The position numbers were made by a program, and so were the translations under genes. Positions 10,777 to 18,994 of a stretch of DNA of 64,000 nt are shown here, piece after piece; positions within the stretch are counted from its first letter, which is position 1; each line of letters starts with the position of its first letter. This DNA comes from Cupriavidus basilensis (GTDB lineage: Bacteria > Pseudomonadota > Gammaproteobacteria > Burkholderiales > Burkholderiaceae): positions 1 to 64,000 of the forward strand of contig NZ_BBQM01000001.1 of assembly GCF_000876015.1 (NCBI RefSeq), given 5' to 3'. The notes beneath the pieces were generated by a model. That model was not told the DNA's origin. It saw nothing but the letters and a program-made list of their open reading frames with translations, and ran no database searches.

Positions 10777-11445
10777 TCACTCTCCGTACTGCCGCAGCCC
10801 CTCCAGGTCCAGCACCTCGATCACGCCGTAGTCCACCTTCACCAGCCCCTGCTGCTCCAGCACCTTGAGCGCCTGGTTGGCGCGCTGGCGCGAGATGCCC
10901 GCCAGCAGGCCGATCTCCTCCTGCGAGATTTCCAGCGTGGTGCCCAGCCCCGGATACAGGTGCTCGTTGAACAGCGACGACACCGCGCGCGCCACGCGCG
11001 AGTCGATGTCGAGCAGGCGCTCGTATTCCACCGCGGCGATGAACTGCCCGAGCCGCTCGTTGAACTGCGTGAGCAGGAAGCGCGTAAACGGCAGGCTGGT
11101 ATCGAGCAGCCACTGGAAGGTGTCGAGCGGCAGGAAGGCGATGCGCGAGCGGCGCAGCGCCATCACGTCGTACTTGCGGATCTCGCGCTTGAGCACCGCG
11201 CCCTCGCCGAACCAGCCGCCGGTGGGCACGCCGGTGAACGTCACCGACTTGCCCGAGGGCGACACCGTGGTGATCTTGACGATGCCTTCGAGCACGCCCA
11301 GCCAGTGCTCGGCCACGTCGCCCTTGTGGCAGACGTAGTCGCCCTGGCTGTACTCGCGCACGCACATCGCGCGGCGCACGCGGTCGCGCTGCTCGGGCGT
11401 GAGGTCGGCCGCCCACACGCAGCGGTCCACGAAATCGTTAAGCAT
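10777..11445 (-). CDS. Crp/Fnr-family transcriptional regulator
   Basis: 222 aa. An N-terminal cyclic-nucleotide-binding-like beta-roll (about 20-130; GDYVCHKGDVAEHWLGVLEG, GWFGEGAVLKREIRKY) is followed by a C-terminal HTH (about 150-215; ISQEEIGLLAGISRQRANQALKVLEQ). There is no Fnr-type N-terminal cysteine cluster, so oxygen sensing through an FeS cluster is unlikely. It is transcribed divergently from the acyl-CoA ligase/liv cluster, with a palindromic Crp/Fnr-type site in between, and is inferred to control that operon and itself. The effector is unknown. Confidence 0.93.
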   Translation of the reverse strand: MLNDFVDRCVWAADLTPEQRDRVRRAMCVREYSQGDYVCHKGDVAEHWLGVLEGIVKITTVSPSGKSVTFTGVPTGGWFGEGAVLKREIRKYDVMALRRSRIAFLPLDTFQWLLDTSLPFTRFLLTQFNERLGQFIAAVEYERLLDIDSRVARAVSSLFNEHLYPGLGTTLEISQEEIGLLAGISRQRANQALKVLEQQGLVKVDYGVIEVLDLEGLRQYGE

Positions 11446-11481
11446 TAGCTGAAAACCCTTCCCGTAGGGATTAACCCCGAA

Positions 11482-11499
11482 TTGTCACCGGCGTGACAA
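11482..11499. promoter_or_regulatory. Crp/Fnr-type operator TTGTCAC-CGGC-GTGACAA
   Basis: A perfect 7-4-7 inverted repeat located 37 bp upstream of the Crp/Fnr-type gene and 190 bp upstream of the acyl-CoA ligase gene. Spacing and half-site architecture match Crp/Fnr-superfamily sites (TTGAT-N4-ATCAA for Fnr). It is a likely binding site of the adjacent regulator, giving autoregulation and control of the divergent operon. Binding is inferred. Confidence 0.7.
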
Positions 11500-11688
11500 C
11501 CGGGGGAAATGGCATGAACTATCTTACGATCACCACGAACCGCGAGTGCGCGCCAGGACAGGCGCGGCGGGCTTGTTGCGACGCGGCAGCCGCAGGGCCG
11601 CCGGCGGGCAAAACAGGCCAAGTATAACCAGCGGAAGCAGGCTTGACACCGGCCGCGGAGCCCCGCCGCCGAGGGAAAGGAGACAGCG

Positions 11689-13641
11689 ATGCAGGAACCG
11701 TCGGCGACGACCTTCCCGCGCCTGCTGCTGGCGCATGCCCAGCAGCGGCCCGGAAGCCCGGCCTACCGCGAGAAGGACCTCGGTATCTGGCAGACCTACA
11801 GCTGGGCGCAGGCCGCGCAGGAGGTGCGCGCGCTCGCCTGCGGGCTGGCCGCGCTCGGTTTTGCGCGCGGCATGAACCTCGCGGTGGTGGGCGACAACCG
11901 CCCGCGCCTGTACTGGGCCATGAGCGCCGCGCAGGCGCTCGGCGGCGTGCCCGTGCCGCTGTACCAGGACGCCATCGGCGGCGAGATGGTCTACGTGCTC
12001 GACGACGCCGAGATCGACTTCGCCATCGTCGAGGACCAGGAGCAGGTCGACAAGCTGCTCGAAGTCCAGGCGCAGCGCGCCGTGCGCCACATCGTCTACG
12101 AAGACCCGCGCGGGCTGCGCGGCTACGACCATCCGGCGCTGATGTCGTATGCGCGCCTGCAGGAGATCGGCCGCGAGTTCGACCGCGCCAACCCTGGTTT
12201 CTTCGATGCCGCGGTCGAGGCCGGCTCGCCCGAGGACACCGCCATCATCCTCTACACCTCCGGCACCACCGGCAAGCCCAAGGGCGTGTGCCATTCGCAC
12301 CGCGGCCTGATCGGCGCGGCGCGCAACGGCTGCGCGTTCGACGGCCTGGTGCCCGGCGACGACGTGCTGTCCTACCTGCCGATGGCGTGGGTCGGCGACA
12401 ACCTGTTCTCCTACGCGCAGGCGCTGGTGGCCGGTTTCACGGTGAACTGCCCCGAGTCGCGCGACACCGTGATGACCGACCTGCGCGAGATCGGCCCTAC
12501 CTATTACTTCGCGCCGCCGCGCATCTACGAGAACCTGCTCACGCAGGTGATGATCCGCATGGAAGACGCGGGCTGGGCCAAGCGGCGCCTGTTCCGCTGG
12601 GCCATGAACGTGGCGCGCCGCTGCGGCACCGACATCCTCGACGGCCGCCCGGTGCCGCTGGCCGAGCGCCTGCGCTACGCCGCCGGCGAAGCGCTGATCT
12701 ACGGGCCGTTGCGCAACGTGCTCGGCATGAGCCGCATCCGCGTGGGCTACACCGCCGGCGAGGCCATCGGCCCGGACCTGTTCCGCTTCTACCGCTCCAT
12801 CGGCGTCAACCTCAAGCAGTTCTACGGCCAGACCGAGACCTGCGCCTACGTCTGCCTGCAGCCCGACGGCAAGGTCAAGTTCGACTCGGTCGGCCCGGCC
12901 GCGCCCGGCATGGAGATCCGCATCGCCGACAACGGCGAGGTGCTGGTGCGCGGCGTGGGCCTGCTCAAGTCCTACTACAAGCGCGACGACGCCACCCGCG
13001 AGGCCATCAACGACGAAGGCTATTTCATGACCGGCGACGCTGGCGTGATCGACGCCGACGGCCACCTCAAGATCATCGACCGCGCCAAGGACGTGGGCAA
13101 GCTCGCCGACGGCGCGATGTTCGCGCCCAAGTACATCGAGAACAAGCTCAAGTTCTTCCCCTACATCAAGGAAGCGGTGGCCTTCGGCACCGGGCGCGAG
13201 CGCGTCTGCGCGTTCATCAACATCGACTTCGACGCGGTGGGCAACTGGGCCGAGCGGCGCCACCTGCCGTATGCCGGTTATATCGACCTGGCCGCGCAGC
13301 CCGAGGTGATCGCCATGATCGGCGAGTGCGTGGCGCAGGTGAACGCGGACCTCGCGGCCGACGCCATGCTGGCCGGCTCGCAGGTGGCGCGCTTCCTGAT
13401 CCTGCACAAGGAGCTCGACCCCGACGACGACGAGCTCACGCGCACGCGCAAGGTGCGGCGCGGCTTTATCGCGGAGAAATACGCCGCGCTGGTCGATGCG
13501 CTGTTCGCCGGCCGCGGCGAACAGTTCATCGAGACGCGCGTGAAGTTCGAGGACGGACGCGAAGGCAGCGTCTCGGCCACCCTGAAGCTGGTCGATGTGA
13601 AGCGCTTCCCGCCGGCCGCCGGCGCGGCGCGCGCGGCATGA
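11689..13641 (+). CDS. AMP-forming long-chain acyl-CoA synthetase-like ligase
   Basis: 650 aa. ANL-superfamily adenylating enzyme: P-loop-like motif YTSGTTGKPKGV (about 189-200), A5/A6-type motifs FYGQTETCAY and YFMTGDAGVIDADGHLKIIDR, and a C-terminal region with RTRKVRRGFIAEKY. It resembles long-chain fatty-acid/aromatic acyl-CoA synthetases and would convert a carboxylic acid imported by the adjacent ABC transporter to its CoA thioester. A strong ribosome site GAAAGGAG (11675-11682) supports the start. It is first gene of the operon; its stop overlaps the livG start by 4 bp. The substrate is unknown; a hydrophobic or aromatic acid is likely. Confidence 0.9.
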   Translation: MQEPSATTFPRLLLAHAQQRPGSPAYREKDLGIWQTYSWAQAAQEVRALACGLAALGFARGMNLAVVGDNRPRLYWAMSAAQALGGVPVPLYQDAIGGEMVYVLDDAEIDFAIVEDQEQVDKLLEVQAQRAVRHIVYEDPRGLRGYDHPALMSYARLQEIGREFDRANPGFFDAAVEAGSPEDTAIILYTSGTTGKPKGVCHSHRGLIGAARNGCAFDGLVPGDDVLSYLPMAWVGDNLFSYAQALVAGFTVNCPESRDTVMTDLREIGPTYYFAPPRIYENLLTQVMIRMEDAGWAKRRLFRWAMNVARRCGTDILDGRPVPLAERLRYAAGEALIYGPLRNVLGMSRIRVGYTAGEAIGPDLFRFYRSIGVNLKQFYGQTETCAYVCLQPDGKVKFDSVGPAAPGMEIRIADNGEVLVRGVGLLKSYYKRDDATREAINDEGYFMTGDAGVIDADGHLKIIDRAKDVGKLADGAMFAPKYIENKLKFFPYIKEAVAFGTGRERVCAFINIDFDAVGNWAERRHLPYAGYIDLAAQPEVIAMIGECVAQVNADLAADAMLAGSQVARFLILHKELDPDDDELTRTRKVRRGFIAEKYAALVDALFAGRGEQFIETRVKFEDGREGSVSATLKLVDVKRFPPAAGAARAA

Positions 13642-14561
13642 GCGGGGACGCAAGGATGACGCAGATGGCATGGCAAGGCGTAGCGCGCGGCGGCGATGGC
13701 CAGCCCGCATGGAGCGGCGCGTCCGCCGCGGCGATCGCGGCGGAGTCTCCGCGGGAGGATGCGCAGGCCGCGCAGGCGCACGCGCGCCAGGCCGGCGACG
13801 TGATCCTGGACCTGCAGAACATTTCGCTCTCGTTCGGCGGGGTGAAGGCGCTCACGGACATCTCGTTCGACGTGCGCGAGCACGAGATCCGCGCCATCAT
13901 CGGCCCCAACGGCGCGGGCAAGAGTTCCATGCTCAACGTCATCAACGGGGTCTACCACCCGCAGCAGGGCCGCATCGTCTTTCGCGGCGAGGAACGCCGC
14001 AAGATGCATCCGACCGAGGCCGCGCGCCAGGGCATCGCGCGCACCTTCCAGAACATCGCGCTGTTCAAGGGCATGACCGTGCTCGACAACATCATGACCG
14101 GGCGCAACACCAAATTCCGCAGCGGCCTGCTGGCCAACGCGCTGTGGTGGGGCCCGGCGCGCAACGAGGAAACGCGGCACCGCCGCAAGGTCGAGGAAGT
14201 GATCGACTTCCTGGAGATCCAGGCCATCCGCAAGACCCCGGTGGGGCGCCTGCCCTACGGCCTGCAAAAGCGCGTGGAACTCGCGCGGGCGCTGGCGGCC
14301 GAGCCGTCCATGCTGCTGCTCGACGAACCGATGGCCGGCATGAACGTGGAAGAAAAGCAGGACATGTGCCGCTTCATCCTCGACGTGAACCACCAGTTCG
14401 GCACCACCATCGTGCTGATCGAGCACGACATGGGCGTGGTGATGGACATCTCCGACCGCGTGGTGGTGCTCGACTACGGCAAGAAGATCGGCGACGGCAC
14501 GCCCGACGTGGTCAAGGCCAACCCGGACGTGATCCGCGCCTACCTCGGCGCCGGGCACTGA
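13638..14561 (+). CDS. livG: branched-chain amino-acid-type ABC transporter ATP-binding protein LivG
   Basis: 307 aa. It carries a Walker A GPNGAGKSS (about 96-104), an LivG-type signature region (LPYGLQKRVELARAL, Q-rich variant of LSGGQ), a Walker B MLLLDEPMAGMN and the switch His in IVLIEHDMG. The N-terminal ~50 residues before LDLQNISLSFGGVKAL are an Ala/Gln-rich extension not usual in LivG; an internal ATG at 13656 is an alternative start. It overlaps the ligase stop by 4 bp, so the two are likely coupled. It powers uptake with LivF through the LivH/LivM channel. Confidence 0.94.
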   Translation: MSGDARMTQMAWQGVARGGDGQPAWSGASAAAIAAESPREDAQAAQAHARQAGDVILDLQNISLSFGGVKALTDISFDVREHEIRAIIGPNGAGKSSMLNVINGVYHPQQGRIVFRGEERRKMHPTEAARQGIARTFQNIALFKGMTVLDNIMTGRNTKFRSGLLANALWWGPARNEETRHRRKVEEVIDFLEIQAIRKTPVGRLPYGLQKRVELARALAAEPSMLLLDEPMAGMNVEEKQDMCRFILDVNHQFGTTIVLIEHDMGVVMDISDRVVVLDYGKKIGDGTPDVVKANPDVIRAYLGAGH

Positions 14562-14597
14562 CGCGCGGGATCCAGGTAACAGGGAACAAGGAACACC

Positions 14598-15512
14598 ATG
14601 ACGTTCTTCTTCGAGATCCTGATCGGCGGCCTGCTGTCGGGACTGATGTACTCGCTGGTGGCGCTCGGCTTCGTGCTGATCTACAAGGCCTCGGGCGTGT
14701 TCAACTTCGCCCAGGGCGCGATGGTCTACTTCGCCGCGCTCGCGGTGGTGGGGCTGATGGACAAGGGCCTGCCGATGTGGGCCGCGGTGATCGGCGCGTT
14801 CGGCGTGATGCTGGTGGTGGGCATCAGCACCGAGCGCTTCGTGCTGCGCAAGCTGGTCAACCAGCCGCCCATCACGCTGTTCATGGCCACCATCGGCCTG
14901 TCGTTCTTCCTCGAAGGGCTGGGGCCGCTGCTGTTCGGCAACGAAGTGCGGCCGATCAACCTCGGCATCGTCGACGAGCCGATCGAGGCCATCCTCACGC
15001 GCTTCAACATCGTGCTGTCCAAGTTCGACCTCGCCGCGGCGGCCATCGCCGGCATCCTGGTCGGCGCGCTGGCGCTGTTCTTCCAGTTCACCAAGGTCGG
15101 CCGCGCGCTGCGCGCGGTGGCGGACGACCACCAGGCGGCGCTGTCGCTGGGGATTCCGCTGCAGCATATCTGGGCCATCGTGTGGGGCGTGGCGGGGTTC
15201 GTCGCGCTGGTGGCGGGCATGCTGTGGGGCTCGCGCAATGGCGTGCAGTTCGCGCTGACGCTGACGGCGCTCAAGGCGCTGCCGGTGCTGATCCTGGGCG
15301 GCTTCACCTCGGTGCCGGGCGCCATTGTCGGCGGGCTCATCATCGGCGCGTCGGAGAAGCTGGCCGAGATCTACATTCCGCCGGTGTTCCAGTCCGCGTT
15401 CGGCGGCAACTTCGGCGGCATCGAAGGGTGGTTCCCCTACGTGTTCGCGTTGCTCTTCCTGCTGGTGCGGCCCGAGGGGCTGTTCGGCGAGAAACACATC
15501 GACCGCGTCTGA
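14598..15512 (+). CDS. livH: ABC transporter permease LivH
   Basis: 304 aa hydrophobic inner-membrane protein of the branched-chain amino-acid permease family. Conserved features are MTFFFEILIGGLLSGLMYSL, the early motif FVLIYKASGVFNFAQGAM (about 26-43), and the cytoplasmic coupling loop TKVGRALRAVADDHQAALSLGI. About eight membrane segments are predicted. It forms the translocation pore with LivM. It starts 36 bp after livG and its stop is 29 bp before livM, consistent with one operon. Confidence 0.95.
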   Translation: MTFFFEILIGGLLSGLMYSLVALGFVLIYKASGVFNFAQGAMVYFAALAVVGLMDKGLPMWAAVIGAFGVMLVVGISTERFVLRKLVNQPPITLFMATIGLSFFLEGLGPLLFGNEVRPINLGIVDEPIEAILTRFNIVLSKFDLAAAAIAGILVGALALFFQFTKVGRALRAVADDHQAALSLGIPLQHIWAIVWGVAGFVALVAGMLWGSRNGVQFALTLTALKALPVLILGGFTSVPGAIVGGLIIGASEKLAEIYIPPVFQSAFGGNFGGIEGWFPYVFALLFLLVRPEGLFGEKHIDRV

Positions 15513-15541
15513 GCGGCACGGCCCCAACAGGAGACAAGCCC

Positions 15542-16618
15542 ATGTTCTATCGTGAAGCCGGCCAGTTCAAGACCACCTACGAGGCCGACAGCCAGGTATT
15601 CCCGATCCGCCAGGACCGCATCGGCTTCGCCGTGCTGATGGCGGTGGCCTTCGTGGCGATTCCGTTCACCGCGTCGGAATACTGGTTCTCCGCCATCCTG
15701 ATCCCGTTCCTGATCTTCGCGCTGGCCGCGCTCGGCCTCAACATCCTGACCGGCTACGCCGGCCAGCTCTCGCTCGGCACCGCCGCGTTCATGGCGGTGG
15801 GCGCCTACGCCGCGTACAACTTCCAGCTGCGCATCGAAGGGCTGCCGGTGCTGCTCACGTTCATCCTGGCGGGGTTGTCCGCCGCGCTGGTCGGCGTGGC
15901 GTTCGGCCTGCCGTCGCTGCGCATCAAGGGCTTCTACCTCGCCGTGGCCACGCTGGCCGCGCAGTTCTTCGTGGTGTGGGCGCTGACCAAGTTTCCCTGG
16001 TTCTCCAACAACAGCTCCTCCGGCGTGATCACCGCGCAGAAGCTCGCGCTGTTCGGCATCGCCATCGATACGCCCGTGAAGAAATACCTGTTCGTGCTGG
16101 CGCTGGTGACGGTGCTGGCGGTGGTGGCCAAGAACCTGGTGCGCTCGTCCACGGGCCGCGCGTGGATGTCGGTGCGCGACATGGACGTGGCCGCCGAGGT
16201 GATCGGCATCCCGCTCATGCGCACCAAGCTGCTGGCGTTCGCCGTCAGCTCGTTCTACTGCGGCGTGGCCGGCGCGCTCTATGCGTTCTGCTACCTCGGC
16301 TCGGTGGAGCCGGACGGCTTCTCGCTGGACCTGTCGTTCCGCGTGCTGTTCATGATCATCATCGGCGGCGTGGGCAGCATCCTCGGCGCCTTCCTCGGCG
16401 CGGCCTTCATCCTGCTGCTGCCGATCTTCCTGGACAACGTGCTGCCGCCGCTGGCCGCGCTGCTGCACCTGCCGTTCACCAACGCGGCGGTGTCGCACAT
16501 CCAGCTGATGGTGTTCGGCGCGCTCATCATCTTCTTCCTGGTGGTGGAGCCGCACGGGCTCGCGCGGCTGTGGCAGATCGCCAAGGAAAAGCTGCGGCTG
16601 TGGCCGTTCCCGCATTGA
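15542..16618 (+). CDS. livM: ABC transporter permease LivM
   Basis: 358 aa inner-membrane permease. The N-terminal ~40 residues are soluble (MFYREAGQFKTTYEADSQ), then ALGLNILTGYAGQLSLGTAAFMAVGAY and the coupling loop RDMDVAAEVIGIPLMRTKLLAF identify LivM. A ribosome site AACAGGAG precedes the ATG by 8 nt. It partners LivH. The substrate is probably an organic acid related to those activated by the flanking CoA ligases, not necessarily a branched-chain amino acid. Confidence 0.95.
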   Translation: MFYREAGQFKTTYEADSQVFPIRQDRIGFAVLMAVAFVAIPFTASEYWFSAILIPFLIFALAALGLNILTGYAGQLSLGTAAFMAVGAYAAYNFQLRIEGLPVLLTFILAGLSAALVGVAFGLPSLRIKGFYLAVATLAAQFFVVWALTKFPWFSNNSSSGVITAQKLALFGIAIDTPVKKYLFVLALVTVLAVVAKNLVRSSTGRAWMSVRDMDVAAEVIGIPLMRTKLLAFAVSSFYCGVAGALYAFCYLGSVEPDGFSLDLSFRVLFMIIIGGVGSILGAFLGAAFILLLPIFLDNVLPPLAALLHLPFTNAAVSHIQLMVFGALIIFFLVVEPHGLARLWQIAKEKLRLWPFPH

Positions 16619-16702
16619 GACATTGACGAGATTTCGAGGTCGGACCAAGCAAAACGGGTATTCCATAACAAACACACACCTGCCAAGGTGAAGGAGACTG
16701 TC

Positions 16703-18037
16703 ATGACCATCCTGATTCGCAACCTGCGGCGCATCGCCGTGGCCGCGGGCGCGTGCGCCGCGCTGCTGGCGCCGCCGGCCGCGCAGGCCCAGAGCGGCGA
16801 GCAGTTCGTGGCGCTGCCCAGCTACCGCGTGGGGCCGTACGGCGCCAACGGGCAGTCCTTCTACGGCGGCTTCATCGACTACCTCAACTACGTCAACCTC
16901 AAGGACGGCGGCGTCAACGGCGTCAAGCTCTCTTGGGAAGAATGCGAGACCGAGTACAACAACGCCAAGGGCGTGGAATGCTATGAGCGCCTGAAGTCCA
17001 AGAGCGCGGCCAGCAAGGGCACCGCGTACCACACCATGTCCACCGGCATCTCCTACGCGCTGGTGGACAAGACCTCGGCCGACAAGGTGCCGCTGGTGAT
17101 GATGGGCTACGGCCGCACCGACGCGGTGGACGGCTCGGTGTTCCCCTATGCCTTCCCGCTCGTGACCACGTACCAGATGCAGGTCTCGGCCATCGTCAAG
17201 TTCCTGGCCGGCAAGAACGGCGGCTCGCTCGCCGGCAAGAAGATCGTCTACCTGTACCACGACTCCGCCTACGGCAAGGAACCCATCGTCGCGCTGGAAG
17301 CCGAGGCCAAGCTCGGCAAGTTCAACCTGGTCGAGATCCCGGTGGCGCACCCCGGCAACGAGCAGGGCGCGCAGTGGCTCAAGATCCGCCAGGAAAATCC
17401 CGACTACGTGATCTTCTGGGGCTGGGGCGTGATGAACCAGACCGCGCTCAAGGCCGCGCAGAAGGTCGGCTACGCGCGCGACAAGATGATCGGCTCGTGG
17501 TGGGCCGGCTCCGAGGAAGACACCGTGCCCGCCGGCGACGCCGCCAAGGGCTACATGAGCGCCACCTGGAACGTGGCCGGCAAGACCGTGCCCGTCATCG
17601 CCGACATCGACAAGGTGGTCTACGGCGCCGGCAAGGGCAACATGCAGGACCGCAACAAGGTCGGCTCCGTGCTCTACAACCGCGGCGTGTCCGCCGCCGT
17701 GGTCACGGTGGAAGCCATCCGCGTGGCGCAGGCCAAATACGGCAAGGGCAAGGTCATGAGCGGCGACGACATGCGCTGGGCCTTCGAGAACCTCAACCTC
17801 ACCAGCGCGCGCCTGCAGCAGCTCGGCGCCACCGGCCTGCTGCCCGAGATCAAGACCAGCTGCGACAACCACGAAGGCTCCGGCAAGGTGAAGATCCAGC
17901 AATGGGACGGCACCAGGTGGACCGTGGTGTCCGACTGGATCGAAGGCAACAAGAACCTGATCCACCCGCTGTTCAAGGCCACCGCCGCGCAGTTCGCCAA
18001 GGAGAAGGGAATCACGCCGGGGTGCATGAAGTCGTGA
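16703..18037 (+). CDS. periplasmic substrate-binding protein of the liv-type ABC transporter
   Basis: 444 aa with a Sec signal peptide (IAVAAGACAALLAPPAAQAQ, cleavage after about residue 30). It belongs to the periplasmic-binding-protein type 1 / LivK-like family used for amino acids, amides and aromatic acids: the mature part begins with SYRVGPYGANGQSFYGGF, and has VYLYHDSAYGKEP and VIFWGWGVMNQTALKAAQKVGY. The start at 16703 is preferred over a GTG at 16688 because AAGGAG (16691-16696) lies 6 nt before it. It is longer than LivK (about 370 aa), as in aromatic-acid-binding relatives. It sits between the permease and livF genes. Confidence 0.93.
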   Translation: MTILIRNLRRIAVAAGACAALLAPPAAQAQSGEQFVALPSYRVGPYGANGQSFYGGFIDYLNYVNLKDGGVNGVKLSWEECETEYNNAKGVECYERLKSKSAASKGTAYHTMSTGISYALVDKTSADKVPLVMMGYGRTDAVDGSVFPYAFPLVTTYQMQVSAIVKFLAGKNGGSLAGKKIVYLYHDSAYGKEPIVALEAEAKLGKFNLVEIPVAHPGNEQGAQWLKIRQENPDYVIFWGWGVMNQTALKAAQKVGYARDKMIGSWWAGSEEDTVPAGDAAKGYMSATWNVAGKTVPVIADIDKVVYGAGKGNMQDRNKVGSVLYNRGVSAAVVTVEAIRVAQAKYGKGKVMSGDDMRWAFENLNLTSARLQQLGATGLLPEIKTSCDNHEGSGKVKIQQWDGTRWTVVSDWIEGNKNLIHPLFKATAAQFAKEKGITPGCMKS

Positions 18038-18054
18038 TGGCCTGATGCTGTGGG

Positions 18055-18090
18055 TTTGCTCCCCTCTCCCATGAAGTGGGAGAGGAGAGC
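18055..18090. repeat. CCCCTCTCCC-type palindromic repeat, copy A
   Basis: The hairpin CCTCTCCCA-TGAAG-TGGGAGAGG lies between the binding-protein gene and livF. It shares the left flank TTTGCTCCCCTCTCCC with the copy at 26801, and the core with copies at 60831 and 60935. A transcript would fold it into a stable stem, so it could attenuate or stabilise mRNA within the liv operon. Confidence 0.6.
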
Positions 18091-18138
18091 AGGAAAACGC
18101 CAGGCGCAGCCAGAAAGAACCACCAACCGAGCCGTACC

Positions 18139-18954
18139 ATGACCCTCTTGTCCGTCAACAACATCGAAGTCATCTACGACCACGTCATCCTGGTGCTCAA
18201 GGGCGTCTCGCTCGACGTGCCGGAAGGCCGGATCGTGGCGCTGCTGGGCGCCAACGGCGCGGGCAAGACCACCACGCTCAAGGCCATCTCCAACCTGCTG
18301 CATGCCGAGCGCGGCGACGTCACCAAGGGCTCCATCGAATACCGCGGCGACCGCGTGGACCGCCTCACGCCCAACGCGCTGGTCAGGCGCGGCGTGATCC
18401 AGGTGATGGAAGGGCGCCACTGCTTCGCCCACCTCACGCTGGAAGAAAACCTGCTCACCGGCGCCTACACGCGCGGCCTCTCGCGCGCCGAGACGCGCGA
18501 CGCGCTGGAGCGCATCTACGCCTATTTCCCACGCCTGAAGACGCGCCGCAAGTCGCAGGCCGGCTACACCTCCGGCGGAGAGCAGCAGATGTGCGCGATC
18601 GGCCGGGCCATGATGGCCAAGCCCAGCATGATCCTGCTCGACGAGCCCTCGATGGGCCTCGCGCCGCAGATCGTGGAAGAGATCTTCGAGATCGTGCGCG
18701 ACCTCAACCAGCGCGAGAAGGTCAGCTTCCTGCTGGCCGAGCAGAACACGATGGTGGCGCTGCGCTACGCCGACTACGGCTACATCCTCGAGAACGGCCG
18801 CGTGGTGATGGACGGTGCCGCGGAGGCATTGCGCTCCAACGAGGACGTGAAGGAGTTCTACCTCGGCGTGGCGGCCAACGACGGCGAGGGCGGCGGGCGC
18901 AGCTCGTTCCGCGACGTCAAGAGTTATCGCCGCCGGAAGCGCTGGCTCGCCTGA
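18139..18954 (+). CDS. livF: branched-chain amino-acid-type ABC transporter ATP-binding protein LivF
   Basis: 271 aa. Walker A GANGAGKTT (about 38-46), an LivF signature YTSGGEQQMCAIGRAMM, Walker B MILLDEPSMGLAPQI and switch region LLAEQNTMVALRYAD. The ~25 residue C-terminal tail (RSSFRDVKSYRRRKRWLA) is basic and longer than in classical LivF. The start is the ATG giving MTLLSVNNIEVIYDHVI. It acts as the second ATPase with LivG. It follows the binding protein gene by about 100 bp containing a palindromic repeat. Confidence 0.94.
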   Translation: MTLLSVNNIEVIYDHVILVLKGVSLDVPEGRIVALLGANGAGKTTTLKAISNLLHAERGDVTKGSIEYRGDRVDRLTPNALVRRGVIQVMEGRHCFAHLTLEENLLTGAYTRGLSRAETRDALERIYAYFPRLKTRRKSQAGYTSGGEQQMCAIGRAMMAKPSMILLDEPSMGLAPQIVEEIFEIVRDLNQREKVSFLLAEQNTMVALRYADYGYILENGRVVMDGAAEALRSNEDVKEFYLGVAANDGEGGGRSSFRDVKSYRRRKRWLA

Positions 18955-18994
18955 TTTCCGCATCGCCCCTATTCACGCGACTCATACGCAAACC

